Shown here in pieces: positions 1 through 7,473 of a DNA stretch of 51,627 bases. Under the pieces are notes generated by a model that saw only the letters and a list, made by a program, of their open reading frames with translations, was not told the origin of the DNA and searched no databases. A program made the translations under genes and the position numbers. The first letter of the stretch is position 1. The number at the start of each line of letters is the position of its first letter. The DNA lies in assembly GCA_027532555.1 (NCBI GenBank), contig JAPZTJ010000025.1:1-51627 (forward strand), written 5' to 3'. Origin of the DNA: Aquidulcibacter sp. (GTDB lineage: Bacteria > Pseudomonadota > Alphaproteobacteria > Caulobacterales > Aquidulcibacteraceae).

Positions 1-78
1 TTTCGCAAGATCGGAATTGGTTTGCTTTAGGGTCTGTAGCGCAACCATGGCGCCGTTATTCGTGTTTACGCTGAGCAT
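1..78 (-). CDS. Flagellin, N-terminal fragment (cut by window edge)
   Basis: The reverse strand from the ATG at 76-78 encodes 26 residues beginning MLSVNTNNGAMVALQ, and the frame stays open to the window edge. Flagellins of Caulobacter and relatives begin with the same pattern: a short hydrophobic start, then SVNTN-GAM-ALQ-L and T/N residues. This segment forms the start of the N-terminal D0 helix that packs into the filament core. Only about a tenth of a normal flagellin is visible, so copy type and function beyond filament subunit cannot be judged. A GAGGGC stretch a few bases upstream of the ATG may serve as the ribosome site. It faces away from the next gene across a leader of roughly 430 bp, as is common for separately transcribed flagellin genes. 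Confidence 0.8.
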   Translation of the reverse strand, partial: MLSVNTNNGAMVALQTLKQTNSDLAK

Positions 79-124
79 TTCTAGCCCTCATCCATACTTG
101 GTTTTCACTTGCATTCAGCAAGCC

Positions 125-141
125 GTATTCGTTTTGAATAC
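125..141 (-). promoter_or_regulatory. Hairpin in the flagellin upstream region
   Basis: A perfect inverted repeat GTATTC-GTTTT-GAATAC lies 47 bp upstream of the flagellin start and would fold in its mRNA leader if transcription starts further up. In the rest of 79-514 I see no gene, no convincing sigma-54 or sigma-28 promoter and no repeat. Short open frames there lack plausible starts and protein-like composition. Confidence 0.3.
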
Positions 142-514
142 AGGGTCAGGCTAAAATTGAGTTCTGAATCTGACGTTGAGAAACGTGGTAAACAAAATAT
201 TTCCAATAGGAGAAATGCAGTACTTGTAGGTAATCGTCTTGGTCTAGGATTGGTTTTTACCTAACTTCATTCGACGAACTAATGAGCAGAATGATATGGC
301 ATTTTTGGGTCTTTATAGGTTACTCTGGCGGTCTTGTACGAAGGCTGAAACCTGAATTGAGCGTTGACAGCAGGTTTGAAATAAATTTCACGCATGGCTA
401 CACTTCGTGCAGTTTCAGTCCACTTTTTCCAAAAATAAGCCTTCGTTGGAGATGATCGGCGGTTTCTTGCCCCCTAGACGCTGCCAACTTCAACCAACAA
501 TAGGGCGACGAACT

Positions 515-823
515 CTAATGCTTGCGAACAAATTCCGCGCGCAGCACAAGGCCTCGGATTGTGTCGTGTTTGCAGTCAATTTCTTGCGCGTCGCCTGTTA
601 AGCGGATGGAGCGGATAATCGTGCCGCGCCGTAGGGTTTGACCCGCCCCTTTAACATCGAGATCCTTGACGAGAGCTACGGCATCGCCGTCCTTCAAGAT
701 ATTGCCAACTGAATCGCGCACGACAATCGCGTTTTCCGCTTTCGTCCGCGCGGCAAGTTCTGATGCCGGCATCCATTCACCGCTGGCTTCATCATAGACA
801 TAGTCCTCGTCAGCGGTGCTCAT
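515..823 (-). CDS. PhnA-domain protein (YjdM C-terminal domain type)
   Basis: This 102-residue protein carries the compact beta domain of the PhnA/YjdM family. Visible hallmarks are VVRDSVGNILKDGD (about residues 34-47), the ALVKDLDVKG segment, then RGTIIRSIRLT and the ending GLVLRAEFVRK. The classical family has an N-terminal zinc ribbon with four cysteines. Here that part is replaced by an acidic lead (DEDYVYDEASGEW) with no Cys pair, so only the C-terminal domain is present. Despite the old name alkylphosphonate utilisation protein, PhnA is not part of C-P lyase chemistry, and this gene is about 17 kb from the phn locus. It is divergent from the HTH gene at 932. The precise role is unknown. 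Confidence 0.8.
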   Translation of the reverse strand: MSTADEDYVYDEASGEWMPASELAARTKAENAIVVRDSVGNILKDGDAVALVKDLDVKGAGQTLRRGTIIRSIRLTGDAQEIDCKHDTIRGLVLRAEFVRKH

Positions 824-931
824 TACAAATCCCTTAGGTCAATTTTTTAGCCACATTGACTAACAGAGCGCTAGAAAGCAAGCTTGAAAGATGGTAACTG
901 ATGTTTGAAACATCAAATGGGGTCAATCTTC

Positions 932-1180
932 ATGCTATCCTCTGCTCAACTGAAAGCCGCGCGTGCCTTGTTAGGGATTGATCAGAGTCACTTAGCGGCT
1001 GCGGCTGGGGTATCCTTGCCGACGATCCAGCGGATGGAAGCCAGTGACGGCATCGTCCGCGCACAAGTCGACAGCTTAATGAAGGTGTTAAGCGCGCTTG
1101 AACGCCTGGGGGTAGAGATGATCGGGCCAGAGCAGATAAGTAGCGCACGCGGCCGGGGCGTAAGGCTGCGCGATGACTAA
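932..1180 (+). CDS. Small XRE-type helix-turn-helix regulator
   Basis: An 82-residue protein made almost entirely of one Cro/CI-type HTH: LKAARALLGIDQSHLAAAAG is the first helix pair, VSLPTIQRMEAS the recognition helix, followed by a helix running through VLSALERLGVEMI. This is the short single-domain form common in alphaproteobacteria, with a C-terminal strand (VEMIG) as in many small repressors. The ATG at 932 is preferred because the HTH begins right after it; an in-frame ATG at 917 and a TTG at 905 would add five or nine residues without domain content. It is divergent from the PhnA-domain gene and convergent with the histidine kinase gene that ends at 1207. Target genes are unknown; autoregulation would be typical. 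Confidence 0.75.
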   Translation: MLSSAQLKAARALLGIDQSHLAAAAGVSLPTIQRMEASDGIVRAQVDSLMKVLSALERLGVEMIGPEQISSARGRGVRLRDD

Positions 1181-1206
1181 TGCGTCTCCTGATCCATCTG
1201 AACAGG

Positions 1207-2571
1207 TCAGGAGTCCAAACTAACCCGATGTGCACCTTGTACTTCCGCCCACGTCAGCCGCACAGCCAAGCCGCCAAGGGCTGAGGGTTCTAGAGCCAAG
1301 CTCCCGCCGCTCGCAGTGATCAGATCACGTGTGATAGTAAGACCTAGGCCTTGTGTTCCGACGGCTTGATCGAGACGGACCCCGCGTTCGACCGCCATCC
1401 GGCTTTGACCCTCAGAAAGGCCTAACCCATCGTCCTCCACAGACACCGTCAAGGTGTCGGCGTCCTGCACGGCATGAACCTTGATCCGGTGCTTGGCATG
1501 GCGCGTTGCGTTGTCGAGCAAAGCGCCGAACACCTCAAACGCGCTATCTTCAGATAAAGGAAGGTTGCACATATCTGGAACGGCCAGATCAAAGCACTTG
1601 GTGGCACCTGCCGGTGTCCGCCCAAGCACCCGCACCAAGCGTTCAATTACGGGAAGAAGCAGACACATGCCGCGAGAGTCCGGGGCCAGTTGCGCGCGCG
1701 CCAGCTCTGCTTGAACCGCAATGTTTAGGACAGATACGCTTTCCTGCAGGGCTGATTGTATCTTTGTGTCGCCGAGGTCACCGACCTGCATTTTGAGCGC
1801 GGTGAGCGGTGTTTTAAGCGCGTGTGCCAAGTCGCGCGCACGGTCACGGGCTCTGGCCATATCGCCACTTCGGGAATCGGCGAGCTCATTGATGGCTTGG
1901 ATCAGGGGTCCAACCTCTTGCGGGTGCTCACCAGCATCCAGACGGACCTTAGCGTCTGCTTTTAAGCCTGTTAGGCGGGCACGTAGCCCCGTAAGCGGCT
2001 TCAGACCTTGAGCGACCTGAACAACAGAAGCCAAAGTCAAAACCGACCACAACAGGAATAGAAATAGCGCCAACTCCCGCGCGAAATCCCACCGAGCTTG
2101 ATTGATTACAGCATGGTCTTGTCCAACTTCGACCAACAGTTCTGGCCCGCTTGCATCGGGACGGATGGTGCGGGCGACCCGCAATAGGGTGGGCTCAAAC
2201 GGACCCTTGCTTGTTGTGCTCTCCCACGTTTTAGGCCGCGCCAATGTCAAAGCGGGCCAAGACCCATCCCATAGGGAGCGAGAACGCGCACTACCCTTCG
2301 AGCCAGAGACATACCAATAAAGGCCGCTGGCAGGGCGGGAAAAGCGCGGGTCATGCAGCGTCTGGGCCATTACGGGCTTTCCTGCCGCATCGAGGGAGAT
2401 GCCAGCAACCAAGGCTTCGCCCTGTCGGATCAATTCAGCCGTCACTTGGCGTTCTGTATGGCGCTCAAACAAAAGCGAGAGCGCGACCCACGAAAAGCCT
2501 AAGGCTAAGCCGTTCCAGAGGGCGGCCAATGCAAACAGGCGGACCTTAAGGCTGCGGGACCTCATGCTCAT
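1207..2571 (-). CDS. Membrane sensor histidine kinase (PhoQ-like class)
   Basis: A 454-residue inner-membrane kinase. Two transmembrane helices (about residues 10-35 and 166-186) flank a periplasmic sensor region of about 130 residues. A HAMP-like linker follows, then the DHp helix with the phosphorylatable His in LAHALKTPLTAL (His250). The ATPase domain shows the N box LLDNATRHAK (Asn354), the G1 box VEDDGLGL and the G2 box QGLGLTI. Its start overlaps the stop of the response-regulator gene (ATGA), so the two are translationally coupled. Order in the operon is PepSY lipoprotein, regulator, kinase. Sensors of this layout often respond to divalent cations, membrane or redox stress; the ligand cannot be read from the sequence. 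Confidence 0.9.
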   Translation of the reverse strand: MSMRSRSLKVRLFALAALWNGLALGFSWVALSLLFERHTERQVTAELIRQGEALVAGISLDAAGKPVMAQTLHDPRFSRPASGLYWYVSGSKGSARSRSLWDGSWPALTLARPKTWESTTSKGPFEPTLLRVARTIRPDASGPELLVEVGQDHAVINQARWDFARELALFLFLLWSVLTLASVVQVAQGLKPLTGLRARLTGLKADAKVRLDAGEHPQEVGPLIQAINELADSRSGDMARARDRARDLAHALKTPLTALKMQVGDLGDTKIQSALQESVSVLNIAVQAELARAQLAPDSRGMCLLLPVIERLVRVLGRTPAGATKCFDLAVPDMCNLPLSEDSAFEVFGALLDNATRHAKHRIKVHAVQDADTLTVSVEDDGLGLSEGQSRMAVERGVRLDQAVGTQGLGLTITRDLITASGGSLALEPSALGGLAVRLTWAEVQGAHRVSLDS

Positions 2572-3230
2572 GGGGCTAAGTCCCGCAGAACATAGCCAAA
2601 GCCCCGCCGTGTCTCGATGGTCTCTGCTCCGATCTTGCGGCGAAGGCGCGCGACTAAAGCTTCGATAGCATTGACGTCCAGCATGTCGGTACCATGCAAA
2701 TGCTCGCCCAATTCACCCGCAGATAAGGGTCGCCCGCCCGCATTGGCCAAGAGGTCAAGCAAGCGAAACTCTAAGGGTGACAGGCGTATCGGCACCCCGT
2801 CATAGGTCGCGTTGGTACGAAACAGATCCAGCGTGAGGCGACCGGCTGTGATCACATTGCCGGTGCGTCCAGAAGCCCGCCGGATCAATCCACGCAGGCG
2901 GGCAATAAGCTCTGGCGGCTCAAACGGTTTGGCGAGGTAATCATCTGCCCCCGCTTCAATGCCCTCGACCTTTTCTGCCCAAGACCCGCGCGCGGAAAGG
3001 ATGATGACCGGCATGGCGCGCCCTTCCTGCCGCCAGCGCTTTAAGACCGATAAGCCGTCCAACCGCGGCAGGCCAAGGTCCAAAATGACGGCATCGAAAT
3101 CTTCGTCGCTGCCCAGCGCCCAAGCGCGCTCGCCATCGCCACAGGCTTCGACCAAAAAGCCCGCCGCCTCGAGGTTGGCCTTAAGTGCCGCGCAAATAAC
3201 GGGATCATCCTCGACCAAGAGCACGCGCAT
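2568..3230 (-). CDS. OmpR/PhoP-family response regulator
   Basis: A 220-residue two-domain regulator. The receiver begins MRVLLVEDDP with the acidic pair at 8-9, the phosphoacceptor Asp51 in VILDLGLP, the switch Ser in IILSARG and the conserved Lys in LAKPFEP. The C-terminal winged helix (about 125-218) contains LSPLEFRLLDLL and ends VETRRG-type as GFGYVLRD. The ATG at 3228-3230 is chosen because a GGAGG lies seven bases upstream; the in-frame TTG just before it has poorer spacing. The PepSY gene's TGA shares its last base with this ATG. It almost surely acts with the kinase at 1207-2571. Likely targets are the PepSY gene itself and the divergent cytochrome b561 unit. Confidence 0.92.
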   Translation of the reverse strand: MRVLLVEDDPVICAALKANLEAAGFLVEACGDGERAWALGSDEDFDAVILDLGLPRLDGLSVLKRWRQEGRAMPVIILSARGSWAEKVEGIEAGADDYLAKPFEPPELIARLRGLIRRASGRTGNVITAGRLTLDLFRTNATYDGVPIRLSPLEFRLLDLLANAGGRPLSAGELGEHLHGTDMLDVNAIEALVARLRRKIGAETIETRRGFGYVLRDLAP

Positions 3231-3553
3231 CAATCGGCCTCCTGCTTCAGAATTTGGCCCGTCTTGGCAGCGATTTCCAGTTCAATCACGCGGCCCGATC
3301 GGGCGAGGATTTTAAACTCATAGACGTCTTGGCCATGGTCGTTCTCTAAATCCGCTTTCACAACTTCGCCCGGCACCGCAGCAAGGGCAATGGCTTGGAT
3401 TTTTAGGAAGGGCAGATTGTTGCCCGCCGGTTGAACTGGGCCTTCGTGCCGCGCTTCCTCGCTCACTTGGTCAGGTGCCGGCAATTGCTGCGGCTGCCCA
3501 CAGCCAACAAGCGCGACAAGGATCAACACAAGAGAGGGGCCAATTAACTTCAT
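3230..3553 (-). CDS. PepSY-domain lipoprotein
   Basis: A 107-residue exported protein. Residues 1-18 form a lipoprotein signal with the lipobox LVGC (Cys18). A Pro/Gln-rich linker leads to one PepSY domain of about 55 residues: IQAIALAAVPGEVVKADLE, then DVYEFKILARSGRVIELEI and TGQILKQEAD. PepSY domains are small periplasmic modules often encoded beside two-component systems and heme or cytochrome b proteins, where they are thought to modulate the sensor or the electron carrier. Here it is the first gene of an operon with the response regulator and kinase, and it is divergent from the acidic protein and cytochrome b561 genes. The shared spacer 3554-3678 must hold both promoters. Confidence 0.85.
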   Translation of the reverse strand: MKLIGPSLVLILVALVGCGQPQQLPAPDQVSEEARHEGPVQPAGNNLPFLKIQAIALAAVPGEVVKADLENDHGQDVYEFKILARSGRVIELEIAAKTGQILKQEAD

Positions 3554-3678
3554 ACCTCACCTCTGTATCGAATTAGCGCTGACATCAAGCTGACGCTTTG
3601 CTGACGATTGGGAACGGCAGGGCGTCAGCTACGGACGGATAAGGTTGGATCATCAACAACCCTTTCAGGAGAAGTAAC

Positions 3679-4029
3679 ATGGCCCTTTCAACCCCTATCC
3701 GCATCGCTCTTGGCGTTGGTGTCGCCGCACTGGCTGTCGCAGGCTTTGCTGTCGCTTCAGGCCAATTGTCGCCAGCCAAGACCGCGACAAATACGAATTC
3801 TGTAACCAACCTCCCTACCAACCAAATCACAAATCAGATTGGGGGGACGGATCAGGATGATAGCGACGATCGGTATGAGAGCCGAACCGAAACGCGTGTG
3901 GTGGATGCAAAGACGGGCCAAGTCCTGACCGAAGAGGTTCGCCGTACCGAAGATCGTTCGCGCCATGAGCACGGCGAGGATGAGTCGCACGACCGTAACG
4001 ACGATCATGGCGGGCGTGATGATGACTGA
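3679..4029 (+). CDS. Exported acidic, His/Asp-rich protein of unknown function
   Basis: A 116-residue protein preceded by a good Shine-Dalgarno (AGGAGAAGTAAC then ATG). Residues 7-27 form a hydrophobic signal or anchor ending near AVASG. The rest is low-complexity: a Thr/Asn-rich linker, an ESRTETRVVDAKTGQVLTEE segment resembling one half of a PepSY repeat, then a tail dominated by Asp, Glu, His and Arg (DRSRHEHGEDESHDRNDD). Such tails can bind divalent cations. It overlaps the start of the cytochrome b561 gene by about ten bases, so the two are co-translated. I do not recognise a named family. A metal-buffering or electron-transfer accessory role is an inference from composition and neighbours only. 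Confidence 0.65.
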   Translation: MALSTPIRIALGVGVAALAVAGFAVASGQLSPAKTATNTNSVTNLPTNQITNQIGGTDQDDSDDRYESRTETRVVDAKTGQVLTEEVRRTEDRSRHEHGEDESHDRNDDHGGRDDD

Positions 4030-4654
4030 GGCCGCAGCACCCAAGGCCGAAGCCGAGGCCGCGCCTGAGTCCAAACCCGAAAACAAGTGGGTAAAGGTTT
4101 GGGATCCACTGGTCCGCATCGGGCACTGGTTGTTGCTTGTTGCGATTGCCACCGCCCTGATCACACGCGGAGAACCTGAAAGCCTGCATCAGGCAGCAGG
4201 CTATTTCGTCGCAAGCTATGTGGTGTTGCGCCTGTTTTGGGGCATTGCCGGACCAGAGCATGCACGGTTTGAAAACTTCCTCGCCTCGCCTTTTGCCGCG
4301 TTTAGGTATGTGGCTGACTTAGTTACGGGTAAAGGCACCCGCCACATCGGCCACTCACCCCCAGGTGGCCTGATGGTGATTGCCTTGCTGATCGCCATGA
4401 GCTGGACCGCTGGAACCGGTATGGCGATGGAAAATCGCACGCCTGTACCAGCCGCCTTTCACACCGTTCTGCAGATCGAAGATCGTGGGCGCGGTGATGA
4501 AGACGACAGCCCTTGGGAGGGTGTGCATGAGGCCAGTGCCAATCTGCTGTTAGGATTTGTGATCCTGCACATCGGCGGCGTTCTTCTAGCCTCGATTGGT
4601 CACCGCGAGAATTTGGTCCGCGCGATGGTGGATGGGAAGAAGCGGGCGGAGTGA
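4019..4654 (+). CDS. Cytochrome b561 family membrane protein
   Basis: A 211-residue integral membrane protein of the bacterial cytochrome b561/b6 type, a di-heme electron carrier that moves electrons between quinol and periplasmic partners. The start VKVWDPLVRIGHWLLL is diagnostic, and four helices follow. Candidate heme ligands are His in RIGHW, in ESLHQAAGY, in VHEASANLL and in VILHIGGV. Length agrees with the family. Two adjacent ATGs (4019 and 4022) both overlap the upstream gene; upstream ATGs in the same frame lie deep inside that gene and are unlikely. The co-transcribed acidic protein and the divergent PepSY-regulator-kinase operon suggest a regulated redox module at the inner membrane. 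A GC-rich hairpin follows immediately. Confidence 0.85.
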   Translation: MMTEAAAPKAEAEAAPESKPENKWVKVWDPLVRIGHWLLLVAIATALITRGEPESLHQAAGYFVASYVVLRLFWGIAGPEHARFENFLASPFAAFRYVADLVTGKGTRHIGHSPPGGLMVIALLIAMSWTAGTGMAMENRTPVPAAFHTVLQIEDRGRGDEDDSPWEGVHEASANLLLGFVILHIGGVLLASIGHRENLVRAMVDGKKRAE

Positions 4655-4659
4655 TGGGC

Positions 4660-4683
4660 GCCCCTCTCCGTGTGGAGAGGGGC
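4660..4683 (+). terminator. Hairpin after cytochrome b561
   Basis: A perfect 10-bp stem (GCCCCTCTCC / GGAGAGGGGC) with a GTGT tetraloop begins six bases after the stop codon. There is no U-tract immediately after, so it may act as an mRNA-stabilising or weak terminator hairpin. Confidence 0.55.
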
Positions 4684-4688
4684 CTTCC

Positions 4689-4809
4689 ACTTGGAACGCC
4701 TCTGCCGCAGGCGCTGCCTATGCAAAGGCCTTTTTCGAGTTTGAGCGCGCAAGAACAATTGTCGGATAGCTTCAAGGCAAGCGGCGCGATGCCTGAAGCC
4801 GTTCCAAGT
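4689..4809. repeat. 10-bp inverted repeat framing a gene-free spacer
   Basis: ACTTGGAACG at 4689-4698 is repeated in inverse form at 4800-4809. The stretch between holds a palindromic AAAGGCCTTT-like site and no convincing gene. No target-site duplication flanks it. The rest of 4684-4993 shows only the leader of the LacI-type gene. Confidence 0.3.
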
Positions 4810-4993
4810 TACATACTCAACGACAGACCTACCGTCAGATTTGCTTGATCTTTGTACATCCACCAGCGCCAAGCCCAAAAAGTATATCCTTTATGTGGAA
4901 ATCGGTTGCATAAATTGCCGTTCGCTTTCAAATCGAGTTTCAGAAAGCGCCAGCAAGCTTTATTGCCTTTGCACGCGCAAAAGGAGACGTGTT

Positions 4994-6022
4994 GTGGCAG
5001 AAGATGGCCCCTTGAAGATGGCCGATGTGGCCCGCTTGGCGAAGGTCTCTATGTCCACGGTCTCGCGGGCGCTCGCGGATAATCCCCTAATCCCAGAAGA
5101 TCGGCGCCGCGAAATCCAGCGCATTGCCGCAGAGGCTGGCTATGTCATCAACCAGTCTGCGCGCTCACTCCGCATGCGGAAGACCCAAACGATTGGCGTC
5201 GTCTTTCCGCTGGGCCATGACGTCGGGCAATTGATCTCTGACCCCTTCTTCATCGAGATGTTTGGCCGCTTGGCTGATGAGATCACGACGCGGGGCTATC
5301 AAGTGCTTTTGTGCCGCGTCACCGACACATCAGACGGTTGGCTTAATCGGATTGTCCAGTCCCACCGTCAGGATGGCTTGGTGATTGTTGGCCAATCGGA
5401 TCAACATGAAGCCCTCAATCAGGCGGCAGAATCCTACCATCCGCTCGTGGTCTGGGGTGGCCATTTGAGCGGGCAGGTTTATTGCTCTGTTGGTACCGAC
5501 AATATCGGCGGCGCGCGCCATGCAGTGGACCATCTATTGGCGCTTGGCCGCAAGCGCATCGCTTTCTTGGGCATGCTGGAATTGCCCGAGATTGGCTTGC
5601 GCTATGAAGGCTATGTCAGAGCCTTGCGGGCTGCAGGCATTGAGCATGATCCAGCCCTTGTTATCCCCGCGCACTTCTCGTTTGAGACCGCCTATGAGGC
5701 GGCGCGCGAATTGATCGAGAGCGGTACCAAGTTTGATGCGATCTTCGCTACCTCGGATATTATTGCGCTAGCCGCCATTCAAGCGCTGGCGGCGGCGGGC
5801 ATCGATGTGCCGGGTCAAGTCAGCGTCGTGGGCTTTGATGATATTGCCATCGCGGCCCAATCGACCCCGCCGCTGACAAGCGTGCAACAAGATCTTGCCA
5901 AGGGCGCCAGGACCATCGTCGACCTGTTATTCAAGCGCATGGCTGGCGAAGATGCGCCATCTGCCACCCTTTTGCCCAAACTTGTTGTGCGCAAGTCCTG
6001 CGGCGGCGCTAGCGCCGGTTAA
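4994..6022 (+). CDS. LacI-family transcriptional regulator of the sucrose locus
   Basis: A 342-residue LacI/GalR repressor. The GTG at 4994 is chosen because AAGGAG sits seven bases upstream and the HTH starts shortly after; longer frames lack homology. The N-terminal HTH reads MADVARLAKVSMSTVSRAL, followed by the hinge helix around NQSARSLRMRKT. The rest is a periplasmic-binding-protein-like effector domain with the family signatures DGLVIVGQSD, SVGTDNIGGARHAVDHLL and VSVVGFDDIAIAAQSTPPLTSVQQ. It stands directly upstream of the MFS transporter, and near-identical palindromes precede the transporter and the TonB receptor. The simplest reading is a sucrose- or fructose-responsive repressor of the whole block. 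The inducer identity is inferred from the GH68 and fructokinase genes. Confidence 0.92.
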   Translation: MAEDGPLKMADVARLAKVSMSTVSRALADNPLIPEDRRREIQRIAAEAGYVINQSARSLRMRKTQTIGVVFPLGHDVGQLISDPFFIEMFGRLADEITTRGYQVLLCRVTDTSDGWLNRIVQSHRQDGLVIVGQSDQHEALNQAAESYHPLVVWGGHLSGQVYCSVGTDNIGGARHAVDHLLALGRKRIAFLGMLELPEIGLRYEGYVRALRAAGIEHDPALVIPAHFSFETAYEAARELIESGTKFDAIFATSDIIALAAIQALAAAGIDVPGQVSVVGFDDIAIAAQSTPPLTSVQQDLAKGARTIVDLLFKRMAGEDAPSATLLPKLVVRKSCGGASAG

Positions 6023-6077
6023 GCCTCCCCAACTTGAAACAGCCGAACGGGTCAAAATTGTAACTTGCGCTTGATTT

Positions 6078-6091
6078 TGCAATCGATTGCG
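6078..6091. promoter_or_regulatory. Predicted LacI-type operator before the MFS gene
   Basis: TGCAATCGATTGCG is a 13 of 14 palindrome with the central CG typical of LacI-family operators. It lies about 60 bp upstream of the transporter start and overlaps a plausible -35 (TTGCAA) with TAAAT about 17 bp on. The same TGCAAT--ATTGCA frame occurs twice before the TonB receptor. Confidence 0.7.
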
Positions 6092-6151
6092 TTAGCGTAA
6101 ATCCCAGATAACAGAGTGCAAAAGCGCCGGTGTATTTTTGGGAGGAAGAAC

Positions 6152-7468
6152 ATGACTCAACCGGCGATGAAGCCGCATTTGCCTTTATGGCGTATTGCGG
6201 AAATGAATCTGGGCTTTCTCGGCTTACAGTTCAGCTTTGGCCTGCAACAAGGCAATATGGGCCCGATCTATAGCTATTTGGGGGCTGACGAAGCCTCCTT
6301 GCCCTTGCTGCAGCTCGCCGGTCCGCTGACAGGTCTTCTAGTGCAGCCAATTATTGGCGCGATGAGTGACCGGACGGCCAGCAAATGGGGCCGACGGACG
6401 CCGTATTTTATCGTCGGGGCGATCATGTGTTCGCTCGGCCTGTTCTTTATGCCCTTAAGCTCATCCATCCTGATGGCGGTGTCGCTCTTGTGGATTCTAG
6501 ATGCCGGCAACAACATCACGATGGAGCCGTATCGGGCTTATGTGAGTGACCGCCTGAACCCCGATCAGCGGCAATTTGGCTTCTTGTCCCAGAGCGCCTT
6601 TACGGGTCTCGCCCAAATGCTGGCCTTCTTATCGCCGTCGATCATGATCAATCTGTTAGGCTTTGATGTTAATGCGGTTGATGCGCACAATATCCCAGAG
6701 ACGACCAAGGTCGCCTTTACCATTGGCGCAGTGCTATCGATCAGCACAATTCTCTGGTCAGTTTTCAGGGTGCGGGAACTGCCCCTGACCGAGAGCGAGC
6801 TGGCTTATATCAAAAGCAAGCCGTTGACGGTGAGCGGGACACTTCTGGAAATCTGGGATGCCATTGTCACCATGCCCAAGGTGATGCGCAAGCTTGCGCT
6901 GATGAGTTTGTTTCAATGGTACGGCATGGCCGCCTATTGGGGTTATATCATTTATTCAATTGGCCGTTCGGTCTATGGCACGTCGGAGGCAGTTTCCGAA
7001 GGCTTCCGAATGGCGGTTGTCACCAATGGTGAGATTGGCGGCTTTTATAATGGGATCGCCTTCATCGCAGCCTTTGCGATGGTGCCCTTTACCAAACGCT
7101 TTGGCCCTGAAATCATGCACGCTTTCTGCCTAACCTTGGGCGGGATTGGCATGTTGTTCATGCCCCATATCAGCGACAAGGCCCTCCTCTTCATCCCGGC
7201 CATCGGGGTCGGATTGGCTTGGGCCAGCATCATGGGCAATCCCTTTGTGATCCTGTCCGGGGCCGTGCCGCCAGAGCGCACTGGCGTTTATATGGGCATC
7301 TTCAACATGATGATCGTAATTCCCATGCTGCTCATCGCCGCTACCCTGCCCTTCTATTATGAGCCGCTCATGGGCGGCGACCCACGCAATGTGATCACCA
7401 TGGCTGGCATCATGTTGGTGATTGCGGCAGTCTGCGTCTTGTGGGTGCGGGAGAAGCGCCCCGCCTAG
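6152..7468 (+). CDS. MFS sugar transporter, SLC45/sucrose-transporter-like
   Basis: A 438-residue protein with about 12 membrane helices, placed in the inner membrane. The ATG at 6152 follows GGGAGGAAGAAC. The loop after helix 2-3 has the MFS signature GAMSDRTASKWGRRTPY, and the N-terminal half (LQFSFGLQQGNMGPIYSYLG) resembles the sucrose/maltose:H+ symporters of the SUT/SLC45 and related bacterial sugar families. Other family-like features are LLWILDAGNNITMEPYRAYV, which matches the conserved NxxxxPxRA region, and a conserved VPPERTGVYMGIFNM loop near the end. It is preceded by a LacI operator and followed five bases later by the TPR/oxygenase gene. The likely substrate is sucrose or its products, inferred from context. 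Confidence 0.85.
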   Translation: MTQPAMKPHLPLWRIAEMNLGFLGLQFSFGLQQGNMGPIYSYLGADEASLPLLQLAGPLTGLLVQPIIGAMSDRTASKWGRRTPYFIVGAIMCSLGLFFMPLSSSILMAVSLLWILDAGNNITMEPYRAYVSDRLNPDQRQFGFLSQSAFTGLAQMLAFLSPSIMINLLGFDVNAVDAHNIPETTKVAFTIGAVLSISTILWSVFRVRELPLTESELAYIKSKPLTVSGTLLEIWDAIVTMPKVMRKLALMSLFQWYGMAAYWGYIIYSIGRSVYGTSEAVSEGFRMAVVTNGEIGGFYNGIAFIAAFAMVPFTKRFGPEIMHAFCLTLGGIGMLFMPHISDKALLFIPAIGVGLAWASIMGNPFVILSGAVPPERTGVYMGIFNMMIVIPMLLIAATLPFYYEPLMGGDPRNVITMAGIMLVIAAVCVLWVREKRPA

Positions 7469-7473
7469 GCAGG

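Noticed and set aside
515..823. PhnA-domain gene as a part of the phosphonate system
   Set aside because: PhnA is not required for C-P lyase and the gene is about 17 kb from the locus with unrelated neighbours.
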